64,000 nucleotides of DNA, taken from contig JAUPFP010000043.1 in the NCBI GenBank assembly GCA_036925085.1, positions 1,678,987-1,742,986 on the forward strand. The letters are read 5' to 3'. The stretch comes from Brachycybe producta. Its lineage: Eukaryota > Arthropoda > Diplopoda > Playtdesmida > Andrognathidae. The notes beneath the pieces were generated by a model, which saw nothing but the letters and a program-made list of their open reading frames with translations, was not told the DNA's origin and searched no databases. This document shows, one piece after another, positions 25,201-39,115 of this stretch. Both the position numbers and the translations under genes were made by a program. Each line of letters opens with the position of its first letter. Positions within the stretch are counted from its first letter, which is position 1.

Positions 25201-26999
25201 TTCCCAGTAAAGTCTGAAATGCAGTGATGTCTTCATTTCCAGTGTGCAATGCACGCTTCAAAAGTCACACCAGTTCAAAGTGGGCATCATTGAAGTGCCT
25301 GTGCTTGCTCATGGATCTGTAACTTTGAAAATTCATAGCAAGTGAACCAGAAGAGCCAGAATGGAAATTTTGGATTTGATGCATTCCCAGTAAAGTCTGG
25401 AATGCAGTGATGTCTTCATTTCCAGTGTGCAATGCACGCTTCTAAAGTTACACCAGTTCAATTTGGGCGTAATTGAAGTGTCTATGCTTGCTCATGGATC
25501 TGTAAATATGAAAATTCATAGCAAGTGAACCAGAAGAGCGGGAATGGAAATTTTGGATTTGATGCATTCCCAGTAAAGTCTGGAATGCAGTGATGTCTTC
25601 ATTTCCAGTGTGCAATGCACGCTTCAAAAGTCACACCAGTTCAAAGTGGGCATCATTGAAGTGCCTGTGCTTGCTCATGGATCTGTAACTTTGAAAATTC
25701 ATAGCAAGTGAACCAGAAGAGCCAGAATGGAAATTTTGGATTTGATGCATTCCCAGTAAAGTCTGGAATGCAGTGATGTCTTCATTTCCAGTGTGCAATG
25801 CACGCTTCTAAAGTTACACCAGTTCAATTTGGGCGTAATTGAAGTGTCTAAGCTTGCTCATGGATCTGTAACTTTTAGAAAATTCATTGCAAGTGAACCA
25901 GACGAGCGGGAATGGAAATGTTGGATTTGATGCATTTCCAGAAAAGTCTGAAATGCAGAGATGTTTTCATTTCCAGTGTGCAAAGCACGCTTCAAAAGTT
26001 ACACCAGTTCAAAGAGGGCGTCATTGAAGTGTCTATGCTTGCTCATGAACCTGTAAATTTGAAAATTCATTGCAAGTGAACCAGACGAGCGGGAATGGAA
26101 ATGTTGGATTTGATGCATTTCCAGAAAAGTCTGAAATGCAGAGATGTTTTCATTTCCAGTGTGCAAAGCACGCTTCAAAAGTCACACCAGTTCAATTTGG
26201 TCGTCATGGAAGTGTCTAAGCTTGCTCATGGATCTGTAACTTTTAGAAAATTCATTGCAAGTGAACCAGACGAGCGGGAATGGAAATGTTGGATTTGATG
26301 CATTCCCAGAAAAGTCTGGAATGCAGAGATGTTTTCATTTCCAGTGTGCAAGCAGGCTTCAAAAGTTACACCAGTTCAATTTGGGCGTAATTGAAGTGTC
26401 TATGCTTGCTCATGGATCTGTAAATATGAAAATTCATAGCAAGTGAACCAGAAGGGCTGGGAATGGAAATTTTGGATTTTATGCATTCCCAGTAAAGTTT
26501 GAAATGCAGTGATGTCTTCATTTCCAGTGTGCAATGCACGCTTCAAAAGTCACACCAGTTCAAAGTGGGCATCATTGAAGTGCCTGTGCTTGCTCATGGA
26601 TCTGTAACTTTGAAAATTCATAGCAAGTGAACCAGAAGAGCCAGAATGGAAATTTTGGATTTGATGCATTCCCAGTAAAGTCTGGAATGCAGTGATGTCT
26701 TCATTTCCAGTGTGCAATGCACGCTTCTAAAGTTACACCAGTTCAATTTGGGCGTAATTGAAGTGTCTATGCTTGCTCATGGATCTGTAAATATGAAAAT
26801 TCATAGCAAGTGAACCAGAAGAGCGGGAATGGAAATTTTGGATTTGATGCATTCCCAGTAAAGTCTGGAATGCAGTGATGTCTTCATTTCCAGTGTGCAA
26901 TGCACGCTTCAAAAGTCACACCAGTTCAAAGTGGGCATCATTGAAGTGCCTGTGCTTGCTCATGGATCTGTAACTTTGAAAATTCATAGCAAGTGAACC

Positions 27000-29900
27000 A
27001 GAAGAGCCAGAATGGAAATTTTGGATTTGATGCATTCCCAGTAAAGTCTGGAATGCAGTGATGTCTTCATTTCCAGTGTGCAATGCACGCTTCTAAAGTT
27101 ACACCAGTTCAATTTGGGCGTAATTGAAGTGTCTATGCTTGCTCATGGATCTGTAAATATGAAAATTCATAGCAAGTGAACCAGAAGAGCGGGAATGGAA
27201 ATTTTGGATTTGATGCATTCCCAGTAAAATCTGGAATGCAGAGATGTTTTCATTTCCAGTGTGCAAGCAGGCTTCAAAAGTTACACCAGTTCAATTTGGG
27301 CGTCATTGAAGTGTCTATGCTTGCTCATGAACCTGTAACTTTGAAAATTCATTGCAAGTGAACCAGACGAGCGGGAATGGAAATGTTGGATTTGATGCAT
27401 TCCCAGAAAAGTCTGGAATGCAGTGATGTCTTCATTTCCAGTGTGCAATGCACGCTTCAATATTTACACCAGTTCAATTTGGTCGTCATGGAAGTGTCTA
27501 AGCTTGCTCATGGATCTGTAACTTTTAGAAAATTCATTGCAAGTGAACCAGACGAGCGGGAATGGAAATGTTGGATTTGATGCATTTCCAGAAAAGTCTG
27601 AAATGCAGAGATGTTTTCATTTCCAGTGTGCAAAGCACGCTTCAAAAGTTACACCAGTTCAAAGAGGGCGTCATTGAAGTGTCTATGCTTGCTCATGAAC
27701 CTGTAAATTTGAAAATTCATTGCAAGTGAACCAGACGAGCGGGAATGGAAATGTTGGATTTGATGCATTTCCAGAAAAGTCTGAAATGCAGAGATGTTTT
27801 CATTTCCAGTGTGCAAAGCACGCTTCAAAAGTCACACCAGTTCAATTTGGTCGTCATGGAAGTGTCTAAGCTTGCTCATGGATCTGTAACTTTTAGAAAA
27901 TTCATTGCAAGTGAACCAGACGAGCGGAAATGGAAATTTTGGATTTGATGCATTCCCAGAAAAGTCTGGAATGCAGTGATGTCTTCATTTCCAGTGTGCA
28001 ATGCACGCTTCTAAAGTTACACCAGTTCAATTTGGGCGTCATTGAAGTGTCTATGCTTGCTCATGGATCTATAACTTCGAAAAATCATAGCAAGTGAACC
28101 AGACGAGCGGGAATGGAAATGTTGGATTTGATGCATTCCCAGAAAAGTCTGGAATGCAGAGATGTTTTCATTTCCAGTGTGCAAGCAGGCTTCAAAAGTT
28201 ACACCAGTTCAATTTGGGCGTAATTGAAGTGTCTATGCTTGCTCATGGATCTGTAACTTTTAGAAAATTCATTGCAAGTGAACCAGACGAGCGGGAATGG
28301 AAATGTTGGATTTGATGCATTCCCAGAAAAGTCTGGAATGCAGAGATGTTTTCATTTCCAGTGTGCAAGCAGGCTTCAATATTTACACCAGTTCAATTTG
28401 GTCGTCATGGAAGTGTCTAAGCTTGCTCATGGATCTGTAACTTTTAGAAAATTCATTGCAAGTGAACCAGACGAGCGGAAATGGAAATTTTGGATTTGAT
28501 GCATTCCCAGAAAAGTCTGGAATGCAGTGATGTCTTCATTTCCAGTGTGCAATGCACGCTTCAAAAGTCACACCAGTTCAAAGTGGGCATCATTGAAGTG
28601 CCTGTGCTTGCTCATGGATCTGTAACTTTGAAAATTCATAGCAAGTGAACCAGAAGAGCCAGAATGGAAATTTTGGATTTGATGCATTCCCAGTAAAGTC
28701 TGGAATGCAGTGATGTCTTCATTTCCAGTGTGCAATGCACGCTTCAAAAGCCACACCAGTTCAAAGTGGGCATCATTGAAGTGTCTATGCTTGCTCATGG
28801 ATCTATAACTTCGAAAAATCATAGCAAGTGAACCAGACGAGCGGGAATGGAAATGTTGGATTTGATGCATTCCCAGAAAAGTCTGGAATGCAGAGATGTT
28901 TTCATTTCCAGTGTGCAAGCAGGCTTCAAAAGTTACACCAGTTCAATTTGGGCGTCATTGAAGTGTCTATGCTTGCTCATGAACCTGTAACTTTGAAAAT
29001 TCATTGCAAGTGAACCAGACGAGCGGGAATGGAAATGTTGGATTTGATGCATTCCCAGAAAAGTCTGGAATGCAGTGATGTCTTCATTTCCAGTGTGCAA
29101 TGCACGCTTCAATATTTACACCAGTTCAATTTGGTCGTCATGGAAGTGTCTAAGCTTGCTCATGGATCTGTAACTTTTAGAAAATTCATTGCAAGTGAAC
29201 CAGACGAGCGGGAATGGAAATGTTGGATTTGATGCATTCCCAGAAAAGTCTGGAATGCAGAGATGTTTTCATTTCCAGTGTGCAAAGCAGGCTTCAAAAG
29301 TTACACCAGTTCAAAGTGGGCGTCATTGAAGTGTCTGTGCTTGCTCATAAACCTGTAACTTTGAAAAATCATTGCAAGTGAACCAGACGAGCGGGAATGG
29401 AAATTTTGGATTTGATGCATTCCCAGAAAAGTCTGGAATGCAGTGATGTGTTCATTTCCAGTGTGTAATGCACGCTTCAAAATTTACACCGGTTCAATTT
29501 GGTCGTCATTGAAGTGTCTATTCTTGCTCATGGATCTGTAACTTTTAGAAAATTCATTGCAAGTGAACCAGACGAGCGGGAATGGAAATGTTGGATTTGA
29601 TGCATTTCCAGAAAAGTCTGAAATGCAGAGATGTTTTCATTTCCAGTGTGCAAAGCACGCTTCAAAAGTCACACCAGTTCAATTTGGTCGTCATGGAAGT
29701 GTCTAAGCTTGCTCATGGATCTGTAACTTTTAGAAAATTCATTGCAAGTGAACCAGACGAGCGGAAATGGAAATTTTGGATTTGATGCATTCCCAGAAAA
29801 GTCTGGAATGCAGTGATGTCTTCATTTCCAGTGTGCAATGCACGCTTCTAAAGTTACACCAGTTCAATTTGGGCGTAATTGAAGTGTCTATGCTTGCTCA

Positions 29901-32900
29901 TGGATCTATAACTTCGAAAAATCATAGCAAGTGAACCAGACGAGCGGGAATGGAAATTTTGGATTTGATGCATTCCCAGAAAAGTCTGGAATGCAGTGAT
30001 GTCTTCATTTCCAGTGTGCAATGCACGCTTCTAAAGTTACACCAGTTCAATTTGGGCGTCATTGAAGTGTCTATGCTTGCTCATGGATCTATAACTTCGA
30101 AAAATCATAGCAAGTGAACCAGACGAGCGGGAATGGAAATGTTGGATTTGATGCATTCCCAGAAAAGTCTGGAATGCAGAGATGTTTTCATTTCCAGTGT
30201 GCAAGCAGGCTTCAAAAGTTACACCAGTTCAATTTGGGCGTAATTGAAGTGTCTATGCTTGCTCATGGATCTGTAAATATGAAAATTCATAGCAAGTGAA
30301 CCAGAAGAGCGGGAATGGAAATTTTGGATTTTATGCATTCCCAGTAAAGTCTGAAATGCAGTGATGTCTTCATTTCCAGTGTGCAATGCACGCTTCAAAA
30401 GTCACACCAGTTCAAAGTGGGCATCATTGAAGTGCCTGTGCTTGCTCATGGATCTGTAACTTTGAAAATTCATAGCAAGTGAACCAGAAGAGCCAGAATG
30501 GAAATTTTGGATTTGATGCATTCCCAGTAAAGTCTGGAATGCAGTGATGTCTTCATTTCCAGTGTGCAATGCACGCTTCTAAAGTTACACCAGTTCAATT
30601 TGGGCGTAATTGAAGTGTCTATGCTTGCTCATGGATCTGTAAATATGAAAATTCATAGCAAGTGAACCAGAAGAGCGGGAATGGAAATTTTGGATTTGAT
30701 GCATTCCCAGTAAAGTCTGGAATGCAGTGATGTCTTCATTTCCAGTGTGCAATGCACGCTTCAAAAGTCACACCAGTTCAAAGTGGGCATCATTGAAGTG
30801 CCTGTGCTTGCTCATGGATCTGTAACTTTGAAAATTCATAGCAAGTGAACCAGAAGAGCCAGAATGGAAATTTTGGATTTGATGCATTCCCAGTAAAGTC
30901 TGGAATGCAGTGATGTCTTCATTTCCAGTGTGCAATGCACGCTTCTAAAGTTACACCAGTTCAATTTGGGCGTAATTGAAGTGTCTATGCTTGCTCATGG
31001 ATCTGTAAATATGAAAATTCATAGCAAGTGAACCAGAAGAGCGGGAATGGAAATTTTGGATTTGATGCATTCCCAGTAAAATCTGGAATGCAGAGATGTT
31101 TTCATTTCCAGTGTGCAAGCAGGCTTCAAAAGTTACACCAGTTCAATTTGGGCGTCATTGAAGTGTCTATGCTTGCTCATGAACCTGTAACTTTGAAAAT
31201 TCATTGCAAGTGAACCAGACGAGCGGGAATGGAAATGTTGGATTTGATGCATTCCCAGAAAAGTCTGGAATGCAGTGATGTCTTCATTTCCAGTGTGCAA
31301 TGCACGCTTCAATATTTACACCAGTTCAATTTGGTCGTCATGGAAGTGTCTAAGCTTGCTCATGGATCTGTAACTTTTAGAAAATTCATTGCAAGTGAAC
31401 CAGACGAGCGGGAATGGAAATGTTGGATTTGATGCATTTCCAGAAAAGTCTGAAATGCAGAGATGTTTTCATTTCCAGTGTGCAAAGCACGCTTCAAAAG
31501 TTACACCAGTTCAAAGAGGGCGTCATTGAAGTGTCTATGCTTGCTCATGAACCTGTAAATTTGAAAATTCATTGCAAGTGAACCAGACGAGCGGGAATGG
31601 AAATGTTGGATTTGATGCATTTCCAGAAAAGTCTGAAATGCAGAGATGTTTTCATTTCCAGTGTGCAAAGCACGCTTCAAAAGTCACACCAGTTCAATTT
31701 GGTCGTCATGGAAGTGTCTAAGCTTGCTCATGGATCTGTAACTTTTAGAAAATTCATTGCAAGTGAACCAGACGAGCGGAAATGGAAATTTTGGATTTGA
31801 TGCATTCCCAGAAAAGTCTGGAATGCAGTGATGTCTTCATTTCCAGTGTGCAATGCACGCTTCTAAAGTTACACCAGTTCAATTTGGGCGTCATTGAAGT
31901 GTCTATGCTTGCTCATGGATCTATAACTTCGAAAAATCATAGCAAGTGAACCAGACGAGCGGGAATGGAAATGTTGGATTTGATGCATTCCCAGAAAAGT
32001 CTGGAATGCAGAGATGTTTTCATTTCCAGTGTGCAAGCAGGCTTCAAAAGTTACACCAGTTCAATTTGGGCGTAATTGAAGTGTCTATGCTTGCTCATGG
32101 ATCTGTAACTTTTAGAAAATTCATTGCAAGTGAACCAGACGAGCGGGAATGGAAATGTTGGATTTGATGCATTCCCAGAAAAGTCTGGAATGCAGAGATG
32201 TTTTCATTTCCAGTGTGCAAGCAGGCTTCAATATTTACACCAGTTCAATTTGGTCGTCATGGAAGTGTCTAAGCTTGCTCATGGATCTGTAACTTTTAGA
32301 AAATTCATTGCAAGTGAACCAGACGAGCGGAAATGGAAATTTTGGATTTGATGCATTCCCAGAAAAGTCTGGAATGCAGTGATGTCTTCATTTCCAGTGT
32401 GCAATGCACGCTTCAAAAGTCACACCAGTTCAAAGTGGGCATCATTGAAGTGCCTGTGCTTGCTCATGGATCTGTAACTTTGAAAATTCATAGCAAGTGA
32501 ACCAGAAGAGCCAGAATGGAAATTTTGGATTTGATGCATTCCCAGTAAAGTCTGGAATGCAGTGATGTCTTCATTTCCAGTGTGCAATGCACGCTTCAAA
32601 AGCCACACCAGTTCAAAGTGGGCATCATTGAAGTGTCTATGCTTGCTCATGGATCTATAACTTCGAAAAATCATAGCAAGTGAACCAGACGAGCGGGAAT
32701 GGAAATGTTGGATTTGATGCATTCCCAGAAAAGTCTGGAATGCAGAGATGTTTTCATTTCCAGTGTGCAAGCAGGCTTCAAAAGTTACACCAGTTCAATT
32801 TGGGCGTCATTGAAGTGTCTATGCTTGCTCATGAACCTGTAACTTTGAAAATTCATTGCAAGTGAACCAGACGAGCGGGAATGGAAATGTTGGATTTGAT

Positions 32901-34700
32901 GCATTCCCAGAAAAGTCTGGAATGCAGTGATGTCTTCATTTCCAGTGTGCAATGCACGCTTCAATATTTACACCAGTTCAATTTGGTCGTCATGGAAGTG
33001 TCTAAGCTTGCTCATGGATCTGTAACTTTTAGAAAATTCATTGCAAGTGAACCAGACGAGCGGGAATGGAAATGTTGGATTTGATGCATTTCCAGAAAAG
33101 TCTGAAATGCAGAGATGTTTTCATTTCCAGTGTGCAAAGCACGCTTCAAAAGTTACACCAGTTCAAAGAGGGCGTCATTGAAGTGTCTATGCTTGCTCAT
33201 GAACCTGTAAATTTGAAAATTCATTGCAAGTGAACCAGACGAGCGGGAATGGAAATGTTGGATTTGATGCATTCCCAGAAAAGTCTGGAATGCAGAGATG
33301 TTTTCATTTCCAGTGTGCAAAGCAGGCTTCAAAAGTTACACCAGTTCAAAGTGGGCGTCATTGAAGTGTCTGTGCTTGCTCATAAACCTGTAACTTTGAA
33401 AAATCATTGCAAGTGAACCAGACGAGCGGGAATGGAAATTTTGGATTTGATGCATTCCCAGAAAAGTCTGGAATGCAGTGATGTGTTCATTTCCAGTGTG
33501 TAATGCACGCTTCAAAATTTACACCGGTTCAATTTGGTCGTCATTGAAGTGTCTATTCTTGCTCATGGATCTGTAACTTTTAGAAAATTCATTGCAAGTG
33601 AACCAGACGAGCGGGAATGGAAATGTTGGATTTGATGCATTTCCAGAAAAGTCTGAAATGCAGAGATGTTTTCATTTCCAGTGTGCAAAGCACGCTTCAA
33701 AAGTCACACCAGTTCAATTTGGTCGTCATGGAAGTGTCTAAGCTTGCTCATGGATCTGTAACTTTTAGAAAATTCATTGCAAGTGAACCAGACGAGCGGA
33801 AATGGAAATTTTGGATTTGATGCATTCCCAGAAAAGTCTGGAATGCAGTGATGTCTTCATTTCCAGTGTGCAATGCACGCTTCTAAAGTTACACCAGTTC
33901 AATTTGGGCGTAATTGAAGTGTCTATGCTTGCTCATGGATCTATAACTTCGAAAAATCATAGCAAGTGAACCAGACGAGCGGGAATGGAAATTTTGGATT
34001 TGATGCATTCCCAGAAAAGTCTGGAATGCAGTGATGTCTTCATTTCCAGTGTGCAATGCACGCTTCTAAAGTTACACCAGTTCAATTTGGGCGTCATTGA
34101 AGTGTCTATGCTTGCTCATGGATCTATAACTTCGAAAAATCATAGCAAGTGAACCAGACGAGCGGGAATGGAAATGTTGGATTTGATGCATTCCCAGAAA
34201 AGTCTGGAATGCAGAGATGTTTTCATTTCCAGTGTGCAAGCAGGCTTCAAAAGTTACACCAGTTCAATTTGGGCGTAATTGAAGTGTCTATGCTTGCTCA
34301 TGGATCTGTAAATATGAAAATTCATAGCAAGTGAACCAGAAGAGCGGGAATGGAAATTTTGGATTTTATGCATTCCCAGTAAAGTCTGAAATGCAGTGAT
34401 GTCTTCATTTCCAGTGTGCAATGCACGCTTCAAAAGTCACACCAGTTCAAAGTGGGCATCATTGAAGTGCCTGTGCTTGCTCATGGATCTGTAACTTTGA
34501 AAATTCATAGCAAGTGAACCAGAAGAGCCAGAATGGAAATTTTGGATTTGATGCATTCCCAGTAAAGTCTGGAATGCAGTGATGTCTTCATTTCCAGTGT
34601 GCAATGCACGCTTCTAAAGTTACACCAGTTCAATTTGGGCGTAATTGAAGTGTCTATGCTTGCTCATGGATCTGTAAATATGAAAATTCATAGCAAGTGA
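27000..34700 (+). repeat. Tandem duplication, 3,852-bp offset
   Basis: Landmarks at 27,176, 27,377, 27,745, 28,094, 28,272, 28,828 and 29,029 recur 3,852 bp later. After 29.1 kb the offset grows to 4,035 bp because the second copy has one extra monomer near 33.2-33.4 kb. A related block with a 3,854-bp offset lies just upstream (23,322 against 27,176). Confidence 0.82.
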
Positions 34701-37450
34701 ACCAGAAGAGCGGGAATGGAAATTTTGGATTTTATGCATTCCCAGTAAAGTCTGAAATGCAGTGATGTCTTCATTTCCAGTGTGCAATGCACGCTTCAAA
34801 AGTCACACCAGTTCAAAGTGGGCATCATTGAAGTGCCTGTGCTTGCTCATGGATCTGTAACTTTGAAAATTCATAGCAAGTGAACCAGAAGAGCCAGAAT
34901 GGAAATTTTGGATTTGATGCATTCCCAGTAAAGTCTGGAATGCAGTGATGTCTTCATTTCCAGTGTGCAATGCACGCTTCAAAAGTTACACCAGTTCAAT
35001 TTGGGCGTCATTGAAGTGTCTATGCTTGCTCATGGATCTATAACTTCGAAAAATCATAGCAAGTGAACCAGACGAGCGGGAATGGAAATGTTGGATTTGA
35101 TGCATTCCCAGAAAAGTCTGGAATGCAGAGATGTTTTCATTTCCAGTGTGCAAGCAGGCTTCAAAAGTTACACCAGTTCAATTTGGGCGTCATTGAAGTG
35201 TCTATGCTTGCTCATGAACCTGTAACTTTGAAAATTCATTGCAAGTGAACCAGACGAGCGGGAATGGAAATGTTGGATTTGATGCATTCCCAGAAAAGTC
35301 TGGAATGCAGTGATGTCTTCATTTCCAGTGTGCAATGCACGCTTCAATATTTACACCAGTTCAATTTGGTCGTCATGGAAGTGTCTAAGCTTGCTCATGG
35401 ATCTGTAACTTTTAGAAAATTCATTGCAAGTGAACCAGACGAGCGGGAATGGAAATGTTGGATTTGATGCATTTCCAGAAAAGTCTGAAATGCAGAGATG
35501 TTTTCATTTCCAGTGTGCAAAGCACGCTTCAAAAGTTACACCAGTTCAAAGAGGGCGTCATTGAAGTGTCTATGCTTGCTCATGAACCTGTAAATTTGAA
35601 AATTCATTGCAAGTGAACCAGACGAGCGGGAATGGAAATGTTGGATTTGATGCATTCCCAGAAAAGTCTGGAATGCAGAGATGTTTTCATTTCCAGTGTG
35701 CAAAGCAGGCTTCAAAAGTTACACCAGTTCAAAGTGGGCGTCATTGAAGTGTCTGTGCTTGCTCATAAACCTGTAACTTTGAAAAATCATTGCAAGTGAA
35801 CCAGACGAGCGGGAATGGAAATTTTGGATTTGATGCATTCCCAGAAAAGTCTGGAATGCAGTGATGTGTTCATTTCCAGTGTGTAATGCACGCTTCAAAA
35901 TTTACACCGGTTCAATTTGGTCGTCATTGAAGTGTCTATTCTTGCTCATGGATCTGTAACTTTTAGAAAATTCATTGCAAGTGAACCAGACGAGCGGGAA
36001 TGGAAATGTTGGATTTGATGCATTTCCAGAAAAGTCTGAAATGCAGAGATGTTTTCATTTCCAGTGTGCAAAGCACGCTTCAAAAGTCACACCAGTTCAA
36101 TTTGGTCGTCATGGAAGTGTCTAAGCTTGCTCATGGATCTGTAACTTTTAGAAAATTCATTGCAAGTGAACCAGACGAGCGGAAATGGAAATTTTGGATT
36201 TGATGCATTCCCAGAAAAGTCTGGAATGCAGTGATGTCTTCATTTCCAGTGTGCAATGCACGCTTCTAAAGTTACACCAGTTCAATTTGGGCGTAATTGA
36301 AGTGTCTATGCTTGCTCATGGATCTATAACTTCGAAAAATCATAGCAAGTGAACCAGACGAGCGGGAATGGAAATTTTGGATTTGATGCATTCCCAGAAA
36401 AGTCTGGAATGCAGTGATGTCTTCATTTCCAGTGTGCAATGCACGCTTCTAAAGTTACACCAGTTCAATTTGGGCGTCATTGAAGTGTCTATGCTTGCTC
36501 ATGGATCTATAACTTCGAAAAATCATAGCAAGTGAACCAGACGAGCGGGAATGGAAATGTTGGATTTGATGCATTCCCAGAAAAGTCTGGAATGCAGAGA
36601 TGTTTTCATTTCCAGTGTGCAAGCAGGCTTCAAAAGTTACACCAGTTCAATTTGGGCGTAATTGAAGTGTCTATGCTTGCTCATGGATCTGTAAATATGA
36701 AAATTCATAGCAAGTGAACCAGAAGAGCGGGAATGGAAATTTTGGATTTTATGCATTCCCAGTAAAGTCTGAAATGCAGTGATGTCTTCATTTCCAGTGT
36801 GCAATGCACGCTTCAAAAGTCACACCAGTTCAAAGTGGGCATCATTGAAGTGCCTGTGCTTGCTCATGGATCTGTAACTTTGAAAATTCATAGCAAGTGA
36901 ACCAGAAGAGCCAGAATGGAAATTTTGGATTTGATGCATTCCCAGTAAAGTCTGGAATGCAGTGATGTCTTCATTTCCAGTGTGCAATGCACGCTTCTAA
37001 AGTTACACCAGTTCAATTTGGGCGTAATTGAAGTGTCTATGCTTGCTCATGGATCTGTAAATATGAAAATTCATAGCAAGTGAACCAGAAGAGCGGGAAT
37101 GGAAATTTTGGATTTTATGCATTCCCAGTAAAGTCTGAAATGCAGTGATGTCTTCATTTCCAGTGTGCAATGCACGCTTCAAAAGTCACACCAGTTCAAA
37201 GTGGGCATCATTGAAGTGCCTGTGCTTGCTCATGGATCTGTAACTTTGAAAATTCATAGCAAGTGAACCAGAAGAGCCAGAATGGAAATTTTGGATTTGA
37301 TGCATTCCCAGTAAAGTCTGGAATGCAGTGATGTCTTCATTTCCAGTGTGCAATGCACGCTTCAAAAGTTACACCAGTTCAATTTGGGCGTCATTGAAGT
37401 GTCTATGCTTGCTCATGGATCTATAACTTCGAAAAATCATAGCAAGTGAA
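32680..37450 (+). repeat. Tandem duplication, 2,383-bp offset
   Basis: Landmarks at 32,680, 32,881, 33,617 and 34,149 recur at 35,063, 35,264, 36,000 and 36,532. The offset is 2,383 bp, or 13 monomers. It overlaps the second copy of the 3,852-bp duplication. Confidence 0.8.
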
Positions 37451-39115
37451 CCAGACGAGCGGGAATGGAAATGTTGGATTTGATGCATTCCCAGAAAAGT
37501 CTGGAATGCAGAGATGTTTTCATTTCCAGTGTGCAAGCAGGCTTCAAAAGTTACACCAGTTCAATTTGGGCGTAATTGAAGTGTCTATGCTTGCTCATGG
37601 ATCTGTAAATATGAAAATTCATAGCAAGTGAACCAGAAGAGCGGGAATGGAAATTTTGGATTTTATGCATTCCCAGTAAAGTCTGAAATGCAGTGATGTC
37701 TTCATTTCCAGTGTGCAATGCACGCTTCAAAAGTCACACCAGTTCAAAGTGGGCATCATTGAAGTGCCTGTGCTTGCTCATGGATCTGTAACTTTGAAAA
37801 TTCATAGCAAGTGAACCAGAAGAGCCAGAATGGAAATTTTGGATTTGATGCATTCCCAGAAAAGTCTGGAATGCAGTGATGTGTTCATTTCCAGTGTGTA
37901 ATGCACGCTTCAAAATTTACACCGGTTCAATTTGGTCGTCATTGAAGTGTCTATTCTTGCTCATGGATCTGTAACTTTTAGAAAATTCATTGCAAGTGAA
38001 CCAGACGAGCGGGAATGGAAATGTTGGATTTGATGCATTTCCAGAAAAGTCTGAAATGCAGAGATGTTTTCATTTCCAGTGTGCAAAGCACGCTTCAAAA
38101 GTCACACCAGTTCAATTTGGTCGTCATGGAAGTGTCTAAGCTTGCTCATGGATCTGTAACTTTTAGAAAATTCATTGCAAGTGAACCAGACGAGCGGAAA
38201 TGGAAATTTTGGATTTTATGCATTCCCAGAAAAGTCTGGAATGTAGTGATGTCTTCATTTCCAGTGTGCAATGCACGCTTCTAAAGTTACACCAGTTCAA
38301 TTTGGGCGTAATTGAAGTGTCTATGCTTGCTCATGGATCTATAACTTCGAAAAATCATAGCAAGTGAACCAGACGAGCGGGAATGGAAATTTTGGATTTT
38401 ATGCATTCCCAGAAAAGTCTGGAATGCAGTGATGTCTTCATTTCCAGTGTGCAATGCACGCTTCTAAAGTTACACCAGTTCAATTTGGGCGTCATTGAAG
38501 TGTCTATGCTTGCTCATGGATCTATAACTTCGAAAAATCATAGCAAGTGAACCAGACGAGCGGGAATGGAAATGTTGGATTTGATGCATTCCCAGAAAAG
38601 TCTGGAATGCAGAGATGTTTTCATTTCCAGTGTGCAAGCAGGCTTCAAAAGTTACACCAGTTCAATTTGGGCGTCATTGAAGTGTCTATGCTTGCTCATG
38701 AACCTGTAACTTTGAAAATTCATTGCAAGTGAACCAGACGAGCGGGAATGGAAATGTTGGATTTGATGCATTCCCAGAAAAGTCTGGAATGCAGTGATGT
38801 CTTCATTTCCAGTGTGCAATGCACGCTTCAATATTTACACCAGTTCAATTTGGTCGTCATGGAAGTGTCTAAGCTTGCTCATGGATCTGTAACTTTTAGA
38901 AAATTCATTGCAAGTGAACCAGACGAGCGGGGATGGAAATGTTGGATTTGATGCATTTCCAGAAAAGTCTGAAATGCAGAGATGTTTTCATTTCCAGTGT
39001 GCAAAGCAGGCTTCAAAAGTTACACCAGTTCAAAGTGGGCGTCATTGAAGTGTCTGTGCTTGCTCATAAACCTGTAACTTTGAAAAATCATTGCAAGTGA
39101 ACCAGACGAGCGGGA

